Below, in pieces: positions 1-7,838 of a stretch of 64,000 bases of DNA. Numbering within the stretch: the stretch's first letter is position 1; each line of letters begins with the position of its first letter. This stretch comes from Oscillospiraceae bacterium (lineage in GTDB: Bacteria; Bacillota; Clostridia; Oscillospirales; Ruminococcaceae). The position numbers were made by a program, and so were the translations under genes. The notes below the pieces were generated by a model. It saw nothing but the letters and a program-made list of their open reading frames with translations. It did no database searches and was not told the origin of the DNA. The stretch lies in the NCBI GenBank assembly GCA_009783205.1, contig WRHO01000002.1, positions 62,001 to 126,000 on the forward strand. Direction: 5' to 3'.

Positions 1-2
1 AG

Positions 3-1115
3 GAAGAGGCGTATTTTATGAAGATGCAGCCCTTTGCCGAGAGAATAGAGAAGCTTCTTACCGAAACCGATTTTCTTCAACCGGCGGCGCGGGTAAACGA
101 AATGGTAAATAATTTTATTAAGCCGGGTCTTGAGGATTTGTGCGTTTCGCGAACAACCTTTAAATGGGGAATACCCGTACCCTTTGACCCCGAACACGTT
201 GTTTACGTATGGATAGACGCCCTCTCAAACTATATCACCCTCCTCGGATACGAGAACGACCGACACGACGATATGGGGTATTGGGGCGGGGACGGCGGCT
301 ACGTAATGCAGTTGACCGCAAAGGATATAGTTCGTTTTCACTCGATAATATGGCCGGCAATTCTTATGGCACTTGAGCTTCCGTTTCCGAAACGACTCTA
401 TTCGCACGGTTGGATTAATTTGGACGGTAAGAAAATGAGCAAAAGCTTGGGCAACGTAGTAGACCCGTTTATTTTGGGGGAACGCTACGGGGTGGACGCA
501 ATACGTTATCAGATATTGAGCGATATGCCGTTTAACGGCGATTTCGATTTTAACAATCGGCTTATGCTAACGCGAATAAACACCGATTTGGCTAACGACC
601 TCGGCAATTTAGTCTCGCGGACGGTCGCTATGGTTATTAAATATTTTGACGGGACGTTACCCGTTTTTGAGCGAGACGATTCAGAAAAGCTACCCTATGA
701 CGACTCTTATGACAACGAGTTAATCAATATGTCGACGGCGTTAAGAAAAAAGGTCGACGGGCTTATTGAGGTTCCGCAGCTTGCACAGGCTTTGTCGGAG
801 ATATTTGCGGTTATAGGAAGGGCGAACAAATATATCGACGAAACGACCCCTTGGATTTTAGCAAAGGACGACGCAAATAAGCCGAGACTCGCTACCGTAT
901 TGTACAATCTTCTCGAGACGATACGAATTTGCTCGTCGTTATTGGCGGCGTTCATGCCGACAACAATGCCGCGGGTTTGGGAACAAATCGGCGTAGGCGA
1001 AGCCGACACGACCTATGAAAAAGCGGGAACATGGAACACCGAATACAACTATGTCGTAAAGAAGGGGGATATAATCTTCCCGAGGTTTGATATAGATAAG
1101 GAGCTTTCCGAATAA
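3..1115 (+). CDS. metG: Methionyl-tRNA synthetase, C-terminal part (5' end outside window)
   Basis: Class I aminoacyl-tRNA synthetase that charges tRNA-Met in the cytoplasm. The frame is open from the window edge; the first visible residues (EEAYF) match the conserved segment just before the second half of the catalytic domain. The segment FKWGIPVP and the WIDAL motif are present, and the KMSKS ATP-binding loop is at bases 432-446. The protein ends soon after the anticodon-binding helical domain (FPRFDIDKELSE), so it lacks the C-terminal OB-fold tRNA-binding extension seen in the long form of the enzyme. The N-terminal HIGH half is outside the window. A consensus promoter for rpsU follows within about 50 bases. 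Confidence 0.95.
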   Translation, partial: EEAYFMKMQPFAERIEKLLTETDFLQPAARVNEMVNNFIKPGLEDLCVSRTTFKWGIPVPFDPEHVVYVWIDALSNYITLLGYENDRHDDMGYWGGDGGYVMQLTAKDIVRFHSIIWPAILMALELPFPKRLYSHGWINLDGKKMSKSLGNVVDPFILGERYGVDAIRYQILSDMPFNGDFDFNNRLMLTRINTDLANDLGNLVSRTVAMVIKYFDGTLPVFERDDSEKLPYDDSYDNELINMSTALRKKVDGLIEVPQLAQALSEIFAVIGRANKYIDETTPWILAKDDANKPRLATVLYNLLETIRICSSLLAAFMPTTMPRVWEQIGVGEADTTYEKAGTWNTEYNYVVKKGDIIFPRFDIDKELSE

Positions 1116-1131
1116 AGTAAAATTGTTAAAC

Positions 1132-1160
1132 AAAAAATTCGCCGTTTAAATTTTAAATTC
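1132..1160. repeat. 29-bp intergenic repeat, copy 1
   Basis: 28 of 29 bases are identical to the reverse complement of 49225-49253. Here the sequence (core AATTCGCCGTTTAAATTT) lies between the metG stop and the -35 box of the rpsU promoter, 4 bases upstream of that box. Confidence 0.6.
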
Positions 1161-1164
1161 CCTA

Positions 1165-1193
1165 TTGACAATATGCGAAAACTGTTGTATAAT
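1165..1193 (+). promoter_or_regulatory. Promoter of rpsU
   Basis: TTGACA at 1165-1170 and TATAAT at 1188-1193 with a 17-bp spacer, a full sigma-A consensus match. It starts a transcript about 35 bases before the rpsU start codon. Confidence 0.85.
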
Positions 1194-1239
1194 GTGACTG
1201 TTGATAAAAATATATAGGTTCGGCGAGGGGGGAAAAAGG

Positions 1240-1416
1240 TTGGCGGAAATTCGCGTAGGTAAAAACGAATCATTGGAAACCGCGCTCAAACGCTTTAAGC
1301 GTTCATGTGCAAGAGACGGCGTTCTTGCCGAGGTTCGAAGAAGGGAACATTATGAAAAGCCATCGGTTAAGCGAAAGAAAAAGTCTGAGGCGGCTCGTAA
1401 ACGCAAATTTAAGTAA
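1240..1416 (+). CDS. rpsU: Small ribosomal subunit protein bS21
   Basis: A 58-residue basic protein of the 30S subunit. From the chosen start it reads (M)[12 protein letters not shown], then [10 protein letters not shown] and [12 protein letters not shown] with a lysine/arginine-rich tail ([15 protein letters not shown]), which is the typical bS21 sequence and length (57-58 residues in Bacillota). The start is a TTG at 1240, preceded by a G-rich ribosome site (GAGGGGGGAA). An in-frame TTG at 1201 is rejected because it would add unrelated residues. A consensus promoter lies just upstream and a hairpin terminator just downstream. Confidence 0.93.
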   Translation: MAEIRVGKNESLETALKRFKRSCARDGVLAEVRRREHYEKPSVKRKKKSEAARKRKFK

Positions 1417-1424
1417 AAATCGTC

Positions 1425-1452
1425 GGCGTGGTGTTATTTCACCACGCCTTAC
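1425..1452 (+). terminator. Hairpin terminator after rpsU
   Basis: Stem GGCGTGGTG / CACCACGCC around a short AT-rich loop, 8 bases after the rpsU stop. The T run after the stem is weak, so read-through into yqeG is likely. Confidence 0.55.
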
Positions 1453-1463
1453 GTATACTCTTC

Positions 1464-1510
1464 AGAGCCTGTTTAGGCAATCTCCACGGAAAGGCATGGT
1501 TATAAAAATG
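1464..1510 (+). promoter_or_regulatory. Hairpin + GGAAAGG translation cassette, copy 1 (yqeG)
   Basis: Degenerate form of the recurring cassette: AGAGCCTgtttAGGC hairpin, then GGAAAGG, an in-frame ATGGTTATAAAA and the yqeG start ATG. There are 13 bases between GGAAAGG and the chosen ATG, as in five other copies. Confidence 0.65.
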
Positions 1511-2014
1511 TTTAAACCGACCCTTCGGCTTAAAAATGTATTAAGTATTGATAAAAAGCTATTATATAAAATAAAGGTGCGCGGACTAATCCTCGACCTC
1601 GATAATACCCTCTCCATGGACGGGAGTCCGGCGGCAGAAATAGGCGTAACCGAATGGTTAGACGAAATGCGTCGACTCGGAATTAAACTGATAATTTTGT
1701 CGAATAATACCGCGAGACGGGTGTCTCCCTTAGCGAGCGAGTTGGGGGTCGACTATATCTCGTTCGGTTGTAAGCCGTTACCGTTCGGCGTGCGAAAGGC
1801 GGCAAAAAAGCTTCAAAATGCGGACGTTCCCCGCGCGCAAATCGCAATCGTCGGCGACCAAATCTTTACGGATATCGCGGGCGCAAATTTGTACGGTATA
1901 AAATCCATACTTGTCGAACCCTTTCATATGGAGGGCAATTGGACGTTCAGACTTAGGCGAAAACTCGAAAGTGCGTTTTTCTCCCGCGATTTTACGGGAA
2001 AGGGGTCACCATGA
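1508..2014 (+). CDS. yqeG: YqeG family HAD IIIA-type phosphatase
   Basis: A 168-residue haloacid dehalogenase-superfamily phosphatase, probably cytoplasmic; its substrate in this family is not settled. Motif I is LDLDNTLS near residue 28 (nucleophile and acid/base aspartates), motif II is IILSNNT, a conserved lysine is in CKPLP, and motif IV is VGDQIFTDIAG. The length matches B. subtilis YqeG (about 172). The longest open frame begins at 1307 inside rpsU and across its terminator; the start at 1508 is chosen because it sits behind the GGAAAGG cassette. The stop overlaps the next start by ATGA. Confidence 0.88.
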   Translation: MFKPTLRLKNVLSIDKKLLYKIKVRGLILDLDNTLSMDGSPAAEIGVTEWLDEMRRLGIKLIILSNNTARRVSPLASELGVDYISFGCKPLPFGVRKAAKKLQNADVPRAQIAIVGDQIFTDIAGANLYGIKSILVEPFHMEGNWTFRLRRKLESAFFSRDFTGKGSP

Positions 2015-2841
2015 TAATTTTCGCAACGGCGGGAAAACCCGAAAGCTTCGGAAAGCTTAACTACCCCAAAGACCTTCCCGCTTATTTAAAGGGCTTCGGG
2101 CTAAACGGCTTTGAGGTACAATGCGGACGGGGGATTAATATATCCGACGAGGTCAAAAATTTTTTCGGGAATCAGTCCGAAATAAGCGTCAGCCTTCATA
2201 CCCCCTATTATGTTTCTATTTCGAGCGTCGACCCGGAGACGCGCAACAAAAGCGCGGGGATTATACTCGAATCGGCAAAAACCGCAAAACAAATCGGGGC
2301 GAGAAGAATAGTTGTTCATTCCGGCTCGTGTGCAAAAATGAGCAGAAGTGATGCAATGACGCTCGCGCGCGAAACGCTTACAAAAGCGCGTAATATGCTC
2401 GACGAGGCTAAGCTTTCGGATATAATCATTTGTCCCGAAACAATGGGGAAGATTAACCAGCTCGGAACGCTCGACGAGGTGTTGGATTTATGCTTAACGG
2501 ACGAGCGAATGTATCCTTGCGTCGATTTCGGACATTTGAATGCGCGAGAACACGGGCATATTAATTATGATGATATTTTTAATCAAATTGAGAACAAATT
2601 AGGTGCGGAGCGGTTAAAAAAAATACACGTTCACTTTAGCAAAATTGAATACTCCGAGGGCGGCGAAAAGAAACATCTGACCTTTGAAGATACCGTATAC
2701 GGCCCCGATTATGAACCAATGTTAGACCGGGTGTTAGCGCGCGGAGCCGAGCCGTTTATCGTCTGCGAATCCGACGGAACACAGGCGGAGGATTGTGCGC
2801 TTATGAAAAAGTATTATTCACAAAGAAGGGGGGAAACATGA
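2011..2841 (+). CDS. Endonuclease IV-like TIM-barrel protein (AP endonuclease family 2)
   Basis: A 276-residue TIM barrel of the xylose isomerase-like/endonuclease IV superfamily. Family metal-binding elements are visible: SLHTPYY, VVHSGS (His), CPETMG (Glu), CVDFGHLNAREHG (Asp/His), KIHVHFS (His) and CESDG (Glu). In endonuclease IV such residues bind three zinc ions and the enzyme cuts DNA 5' of abasic sites. The pattern fits Nfo, although the protein is on the short side and a related metal-dependent isomerase or hydrolase cannot be excluded. It overlaps yqeG and the following peptidase gene by ATGA, so the three genes are probably translationally coupled. Confidence 0.78.
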   Translation: MIIFATAGKPESFGKLNYPKDLPAYLKGFGLNGFEVQCGRGINISDEVKNFFGNQSEISVSLHTPYYVSISSVDPETRNKSAGIILESAKTAKQIGARRIVVHSGSCAKMSRSDAMTLARETLTKARNMLDEAKLSDIIICPETMGKINQLGTLDEVLDLCLTDERMYPCVDFGHLNAREHGHINYDDIFNQIENKLGAERLKKIHVHFSKIEYSEGGEKKHLTFEDTVYGPDYEPMLDRVLARGAEPFIVCESDGTQAEDCALMKKYYSQRRGET

Positions 2842-3932
2842 TTAACGCAAGCTTTATAAACGAATCGTTATTCGACTCGCAACAGGCGGCACTCGTTACC
2901 TCCCCCATAAACCGCCGTTATGTAACTGGCTTCGGCTCGTCCTACGGAATCGTCGTTTTCACAAAAACGCGCTCTTTCTTTTTAACCGACTCGCGTTATC
3001 ATGAAAAGGCATTAAAAGTTTTGTCCGATTCTCCTTATAAAGTCATTTTAATCGACGATTTGAATAATCAGGGGTTGAAGGAACAATTAGAGTACATCTT
3101 TATAAAGCATAATATAGAATCGGTTTTAATCGAAAGTCACACAATGACAATATCGGGTCTCGAAATGTACAAAAAGCTTTTCCCGCAGATTGATTTTGTT
3201 CAGACAAGCCGCTTATCCGACTTAATTGAGAAAAGACGAGCGGTCAAAACCCCCGAAGAAATAAGCAAAATCGAATCGGCACAACGAATTGCGGAAAGAG
3301 CCTTCGAGCGACTTACGTCTAAGCTTAAAACGGGAATGACCGAGAAACAGGTTGCGGCAATCCTCAACTATTATATGCTCGAATTAGGGGCGGACGCATC
3401 CGCCTTTGATACAATTGTCGCTTCCGGAAGGAACAGCTCTTTGCCGCACGCGACGCCCACCGATAAACCTCTTGAACAGGGGGAGTTCGTTGTAATCGAC
3501 TTTGGCGCGGTGGTAGACGGGTATCATTCGGACATGACGCGGACATTGGTAATGGGGAGTCCCACCGAAGCGATGAAACGGGTATACGACGCCGTATGGT
3601 CGGCAAATACCGACGCTTTAAAAGCAATCCGCGTTGATATTACGGGAAAGCTTCTCGATAATGTAGCGCGCGCCACATTGGAAGCGTGGGGGTACGAGTC
3701 TTATTTTAAACACAGTCTCGGTCACGGGGTCGGACTCGAGGTACACGAAAAACCGTCATTGTCCGTTAAAGCAAAGGGGAGCCTTACACTCCGCGAAAAT
3801 ATGGTGGTAACAATAGAGCCGGGGGTTTATATTCCCGGAAAATTCGGGGTCAGAATTGAGGATATGGCGTTGGTAACAAAAAACGGATGCATAAACCTCA
3901 CAAAAACTCCTAAGACTTTAATATATATATAG
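2838..3932 (+). CDS. M24 family aminopeptidase (Xaa-Pro type)
   Basis: A 364-residue cytoplasmic metallopeptidase that removes N-terminal residues, probably before proline. It has a creatinase-type N-terminal domain (residues 1-125) and a pita-bread catalytic domain. The five metal ligands are readable: VIDFGAVVDGYHSDMTR (two Asp), HSLGHGVGLEVHE (His), TIEPGVY (Glu) and GVRIEDMALV (Glu). The start ATG at 2838 overlaps the previous stop and follows GAAGGGGGG. A longer in-frame opening at 2793 lies inside the upstream gene. Placement just before efp is common in Bacillota. Confidence 0.9.
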   Translation: MINASFINESLFDSQQAALVTSPINRRYVTGFGSSYGIVVFTKTRSFFLTDSRYHEKALKVLSDSPYKVILIDDLNNQGLKEQLEYIFIKHNIESVLIESHTMTISGLEMYKKLFPQIDFVQTSRLSDLIEKRRAVKTPEEISKIESAQRIAERAFERLTSKLKTGMTEKQVAAILNYYMLELGADASAFDTIVASGRNSSLPHATPTDKPLEQGEFVVIDFGAVVDGYHSDMTRTLVMGSPTEAMKRVYDAVWSANTDALKAIRVDITGKLLDNVARATLEAWGYESYFKHSLGHGVGLEVHEKPSLSVKAKGSLTLRENMVVTIEPGVYIPGKFGVRIEDMALVTKNGCINLTKTPKTLIYI

Positions 3933-3934
3933 AC

Positions 3935-3961
3935 TTGACTTTTTCCATATAATAGTATAAA
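3935..3961 (+). promoter_or_regulatory. Possible efp promoter
   Basis: TTGACT at 3935-3940 and TATAAA at 3956-3961 with a short 15-bp spacer, in the AT-rich gap between the peptidase and efp. A second TATAAT at 3948 is too close to the -35 to be used with it. Confidence 0.4.
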
Positions 3962-4018
3962 ATGTATATAAAAGATATAATTAAGGATATTATTAAAGGA
4001 ACATAAGGAGGTTCAAAT

Positions 4019-4576
4019 ATGATTTCAGCAGGTGATTTCAGAAACGGTATTACCTTTGAAGAAGACGGTAACGTAATGCAGGTGGTCGAGTTTCAACACG
4101 TTAAACCGGGCAAAGGCTCGGCGTTCGTAAGAGCAAAGGTTCGCAACGTCATAAGCGGCTCTGTGGTTGAAAAAACCTACAACCCGTCGGCGAAATTCCC
4201 CCCCGCCTTTATCGAACGCCGCAACATGGAATACAGTTATTCGGACGGCGATTTGTACTATTTTATGGATAGCGAAACTTATGAACAAGAGCCGATTAAC
4301 AAAAGCGAACTAACCGATAACTTCAAATTTGTTAAGGAAAACATGGTTTGTATGGTGCTTTCTTACAAAGGTAAGGTCTTCGGCGTAGAACCGCCCAACT
4401 TTGTAGAATTGGTAATAACCGAGACCGACCCCGGCTTTAAAGGGGACACCGCAACAAACACCTTTAAACCCGCCGTCCTCGAAACCGGCGCGGAGGTTAA
4501 GGTTCCGCTGTTCATAGAACCGGGCGAAAGAATCAGAATTGATACAAGAACCGGCGAATACATGGAACGGGCTTGA
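4019..4576 (+). CDS. efp: Elongation factor P
   Basis: A 185-residue translation factor that binds between the P and E sites and rescues ribosomes stalled at proline runs. The KOW-like N-terminal domain carries the loop [12 protein letters not shown], with Lys32 at the tip, the position modified in other bacteria. Two OB-type domains follow, ending in the family signature [17 protein letters not shown]. The ribosome site AAGGAGG is 7 bases before the ATG. The TGA stop forms part of a TTGACAG heptamer pair (4573-4588). Confidence 0.97.
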   Translation: MISAGDFRNGITFEEDGNVMQVVEFQHVKPGKGSAFVRAKVRNVISGSVVEKTYNPSAKFPPAFIERRNMEYSYSDGDLYYFMDSETYEQEPINKSELTDNFKFVKENMVCMVLSYKGKVFGVEPPNFVELVITETDPGFKGDTATNTFKPAVLETGAEVKVPLFIEPGERIRIDTRTGEYMERA

Positions 4577-4588
4577 CAGTTGACAGTT
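4573..4588 (+). repeat. TTGACAG heptamer array 1
   Basis: Two heptamers (TTGACAG TTGACAG) plus TT. The first overlaps the efp stop codon (TGA at 4574-4576). The longer arrays occur after four other plus-strand genes in this window. Confidence 0.7.
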
Positions 4589-4618
4589 ATTATTTAAAAA
4601 TTTAGGAGGTTTAAGATT

Positions 4619-5032
4619 ATGACCATTTCGGAAAAAGTTGCTTATATTATGGGGTTGGCGGAGGGAATGAAAATTGACGCCGATACAAACGAGGGCAAAT
4701 TAACCTTAGCTATGCTCGACGTATTAAAGGACATCGCCGATGAATTAGAGATTGTTGACGAAACTCTCGACGATATGGCTGAAATTGTCGCCGATATCGA
4801 GGAACAGGTTGAGGAATTAGACGAAGAACTTTTCGGCGGGAATTATGACGATTATGACTTTGATGAAGATGACCTTTACGAAATCACCTGTCGCAAATGT
4901 AATAACACGGTTGCGGTTGATATGAGTATGCTCGAAGACGGCTCCATTAATTGTCCGAATTGCGGAGAAAAAATCGAGTTTGATATCGACTTTATAAACG
5001 GCGGGTGCGACTGCGGCAACTGCGATGAATAG
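4619..5032 (+). CDS. CD1247-type protein: coiled coil plus zinc ribbon
   Basis: A 137-residue acidic protein. Residues 1-75 are a helical, probably coiled-coil domain (MTISEKVAYIMGLAEGMKI...). An acidic linker follows, then a zinc-ribbon-like end with CRKC and CPNC knuckles and a last Cys cluster (CDCGNC). It resembles the Clostridia family named for the CD1247 N-terminal domain, often found next to efp; its role is not known to me. The ribosome site is AGGAGG. It overlaps the start of the secA-like gene by 8 bases, suggesting translational coupling. Confidence 0.75.
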   Translation: MTISEKVAYIMGLAEGMKIDADTNEGKLTLAMLDVLKDIADELEIVDETLDDMAEIVADIEEQVEELDEELFGGNYDDYDFDEDDLYEITCRKCNNTVAVDMSMLEDGSINCPNCGEKIEFDIDFINGGCDCGNCDE

Positions 5033-7307
5033 GTTTGGGCTAAGCTTTAGCGAGATACGAAGGTCGTCCGAACAAAATCTGTCAGAGCTTCTCAAAAAAG
5101 CGTCTTTACCCGACGGCGACGGGAACATCCGCTTGGCGGCTTGTTGCAACGCGGCAAAATCGGCATTGGGTCTTGTTGCGTTTAACGAACAATTAAGCGC
5201 GGCGGTTGCCCTTTATTCAAACAAAATCGTCGAAATGAAAACGGGTGAGGGCAAAACGCTGTCGGCTGTTTTTGCCGCATTTTTGCTAAAATGCGAAGGG
5301 CGTAAAATCCACATTTTCACCTTTAACGATTACCTCGCCAAACGCGATTATAATTGGATGAAGCCGGTATACGACCTTTTGGGCATAAAGGTATCGTTAA
5401 TCATAGAGAAAACGCCGTTTAATCAACGGCGGGAAGCGTACCGTAATGCCGACGTTATATACAGCACGGTCAAGGAATGTGGCTTTGATTTTTTGCGCGA
5501 CTTCATGGTTTTCGACAATGAGTCGACGGTAGGCAACGCGGGAACGGAGGACGCGCCGCGATTTGACTTTGCAATATTCGACGAAGCGGACAGCGTTTTG
5601 ATTGATGAAGCGCGTATCCCCCTCGTAATAGCGGGAGATGTCGACGCAACCGTAAGCGATGAGTTTATGAAGGTGTTTGACCATGCAAAACGCTTTGCCG
5701 AAGACGATTACGGAATTAACCCCGAAACAATGAGCGTTTTTTTAACCGACAACGGCGTTCAAAAAACGGAGGAACACTTTCATACGGAAAACCTCTATAA
5801 TGAGGAAAATATCGACCTCCGCTGTAACATGGACACCTGTTTAAAAGCTTTATTTTACCTCAAGGAGAATAGGGATTATGTCGTAAAGGACGGACAAATA
5901 AAGCTTATAGACGCTTTGACCGGTCGAATCGCACAGCACAGGCTTTTGCCCGGCCCGCTACAAGCGGCGGTGGAGGCTAAACACAACTTAAAGGTCACCG
6001 AAAGGGGTATTGTTACCGGGATTATTCCAATTCAATTCTTCGCGAGACAATATAAAGAAATCGCGGGAATGACGGGTACCGCCGAAAGCTCTGAGGAAGA
6101 GTTTGAGCTTTTGTACGGACTCGAGGTTGAAGTAATTCGACCGCACAACCCGTCCGCGAGAATCGACCACCCTTTCATAGTGCATTACGATTCAAAAAAC
6201 AAATGGAAGGCGGTCGCCCAAAAAATATTGCAAATCCACAAAAAGGAACAACCGGTTTTGATAGGAACGGCTTCAATTGAGGAGAGCGAGGAGCTTGCTC
6301 AAGCCTTGCGGGACGCGGGACTCAACTCCGTTTCGGTTCTTAACGCAAAAAATGATGAAATGGAAGCCGAAATAATCAAAAATGCCGGTAAATCGAGCGC
6401 GGTAACCGTATCTACGAATATGGCGGGGCGCGGTATAGACATTAAATTAGGCGGCGCGATTGATGACGAGGCAGATTATAAAAAGGTGATAAAGGCGGGC
6501 GGACTTCATATAATCGGAACAACCCTATACGAAAATGCGCGCATGAATCAACAGCTTAACGGGCGCGCCGGGAGACAGGGGGACGTAGGCGAAACATCGC
6601 TTTTTGTCGCGCTCGATGATGAGCTTATGCTCAAGTATAATCTAAAAAAGTCAATAGGGAAATTAAGATACCCAAAACCGTCGAATGACGAAATAACCTC
6701 AAAAAAGGTCAAAAAAGAAATAGAAAGAACGCAAAGAATAGCACAGAGCAGTCTTTTGGAAGAGCGTAAACGCCTTTTAAGGTTCACAATGATTGGCGAA
6801 AAACACCGCGATATTATATTTAAGAAGAGGGACGAATATTTAAAAGCAACGGGCGAAGCCGCTTTACCTTATTCGTTGGATATTTGGAAGAATCACGCGG
6901 AAAACGAATACAATAAAGCGGTCGATAAATTTGGTGAAGCAAAGCTTCAGGTTGTTCAAAGAAAGGTCATTTTATCCGCGGTCAACGAGATTTGGTGCGA
7001 TTATCTTGAGTACACGTCGGAGCTGCGTACCGGTATACACTTAAGAGCGGTCGGGGGGCGAAATCCTTCGGAGGAGTACAATATTGACGCGGAGGTTTAT
7101 TTCGAAAGCTTAGAAGGGCGTTTAGTCGATAAGGTTGTTATGTCTTTGACAAATCTTTTAACGCTCGAAAATGCCGACGATTATGAAGACGCCCTTTTTA
7201 AACCCAAAAATGCGCGAACCTTTTTGATGGAGGAGAGCGGAGACGAGCTTGTGCGAAAACCAATTTTGTTAAATATATTTAATATGGAAGAGGAAGTTGA
7301 AGAATAA
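5025..7307 (+). CDS. SecA-family translocase ATPase (divergent, accessory-like)
   Basis: A 760-residue preprotein translocase motor that drives proteins through SecYEG using ATP. The Walker A motif TGEGKTL is near residue 73, the DEAD box FDEADSVLIDEARIPL is near residue 185, and helicase motifs STNMAGRGIDIKLGG and QLNGRAGRQGD follow. Usual SecA wording is altered: ECGFDFLRD replaces EFGFDYLRD. The protein stops shortly after the helical scaffold region and lacks the C-terminal linker and CXCX8CH zinc site of housekeeping SecA. It could be an accessory SecA2 or this lineage's only SecA; the window does not decide. Confidence 0.88.
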   Translation: MNRFGLSFSEIRRSSEQNLSELLKKASLPDGDGNIRLAACCNAAKSALGLVAFNEQLSAAVALYSNKIVEMKTGEGKTLSAVFAAFLLKCEGRKIHIFTFNDYLAKRDYNWMKPVYDLLGIKVSLIIEKTPFNQRREAYRNADVIYSTVKECGFDFLRDFMVFDNESTVGNAGTEDAPRFDFAIFDEADSVLIDEARIPLVIAGDVDATVSDEFMKVFDHAKRFAEDDYGINPETMSVFLTDNGVQKTEEHFHTENLYNEENIDLRCNMDTCLKALFYLKENRDYVVKDGQIKLIDALTGRIAQHRLLPGPLQAAVEAKHNLKVTERGIVTGIIPIQFFARQYKEIAGMTGTAESSEEEFELLYGLEVEVIRPHNPSARIDHPFIVHYDSKNKWKAVAQKILQIHKKEQPVLIGTASIEESEELAQALRDAGLNSVSVLNAKNDEMEAEIIKNAGKSSAVTVSTNMAGRGIDIKLGGAIDDEADYKKVIKAGGLHIIGTTLYENARMNQQLNGRAGRQGDVGETSLFVALDDELMLKYNLKKSIGKLRYPKPSNDEITSKKVKKEIERTQRIAQSSLLEERKRLLRFTMIGEKHRDIIFKKRDEYLKATGEAALPYSLDIWKNHAENEYNKAVDKFGEAKLQVVQRKVILSAVNEIWCDYLEYTSELRTGIHLRAVGGRNPSEEYNIDAEVYFESLEGRLVDKVVMSLTNLLTLENADDYEDALFKPKNARTFLMEESGDELVRKPILLNIFNMEEEVEE

Positions 7308-7342
7308 GGAATTATAGGGAAAATATTAAAAGTTATAGAAAA

Positions 7343-7363
7343 ATATACCGCAATCCGGTATAT
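7343..7363. repeat. 8-bp inverted repeat ATATACCG/CGGTATAT
   Basis: Small perfect palindrome with a 5-base loop between secA and the STAS gene. Its arms resemble the ends of the MITE-like elements at 40701 and 44850. Confidence 0.4.
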
Positions 7364-7413
7364 AAGCCTAATGTGAAAGAATTTACCGAGGTGAAGTTTA
7401 AAAGAGAGCTTAC

Positions 7414-7432
7414 GAGCGGATTCATTCCGCTC
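7414..7432 (+). terminator. Hairpin upstream of STAS gene
   Basis: GAGCGGA ttcat TCCGCTC stem-loop about 100 bases after the secA-like stop. It has no clear T run, so it is a weak terminator or a leader structure of the next gene. Confidence 0.35.
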
Positions 7433-7452
7433 GAGAGCTTGACTGATTTCGT

Positions 7453-7492
7453 AGAGCTTTTTATAGCTCGGAAAGGTATGTTCATTATTATG
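7453..7492 (+). promoter_or_regulatory. Hairpin + GGAAAGG translation cassette, copy 2 (STAS gene)
   Basis: GAGCTttttatAGCTC hairpin directly followed by GGAAAGG, then TATGTTCATTATT (13 bases) and the ATG at 7490. An in-frame ATG lies 12 bases before the chosen start. Confidence 0.8.
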
Positions 7493-7786
7493 AGAATCAC
7501 AGAAAGCAGAGGGTCGCGTACAACAACCTTATTTGTTGTGGGGAAAATCGACGATGCTGCGGGGCCGCAGTTGCAGAACGAGATTTTCCGGGCGGCAAAG
7601 CTCACAAAAAACGTAACACTTGACTTCAACGATGCCGATTCAATCAGCGAGGAAAGCGTTAAAGCCCTGCAAACCTGCAACCGGCTTATTACCTCAAAAA
7701 GAGGCGTTTTCCTCATTCAAAACGCGCCGCCGAAGGTTAGGCGCGACCTCCAAAAGGGCAATTTAGGGAGCTTGTTAATGCACTAA
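7490..7786 (+). CDS. STAS-domain protein (anti-sigma factor antagonist-like)
   Basis: A 98-residue single STAS domain, the fold of SpoIIAA-type antagonists, which bind anti-sigma factors in the cytoplasm. The typical beginning (TTTLFVVGKIDDAAGPQLQNEI) and the central NVTLDFNDADSISEESVKALQ segment are present. The serine pair in DADSISEES sits where the phosphorylated serine lies in this family, but I cannot say whether it is phosphorylated. The start at 7490 follows the GGAAAGG cassette; an opening at 7373 would add residues unlike the family. No anti-sigma partner is next to it. Confidence 0.78.
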   Translation: MRITESRGSRTTTLFVVGKIDDAAGPQLQNEIFRAAKLTKNVTLDFNDADSISEESVKALQTCNRLITSKRGVFLIQNAPPKVRRDLQKGNLGSLLMH

Positions 7787-7838
7787 AGCTTTACCAAGTC
7801 TTGCCAAACAAGAGCTTTAACAAAAACGAGGAGAGCAT

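Noticed and set aside
1201-1239. Longer rpsU start at TTG 1201
   Set aside because: Lies between the promoter and the G-rich ribosome site and adds residues not seen in bS21.
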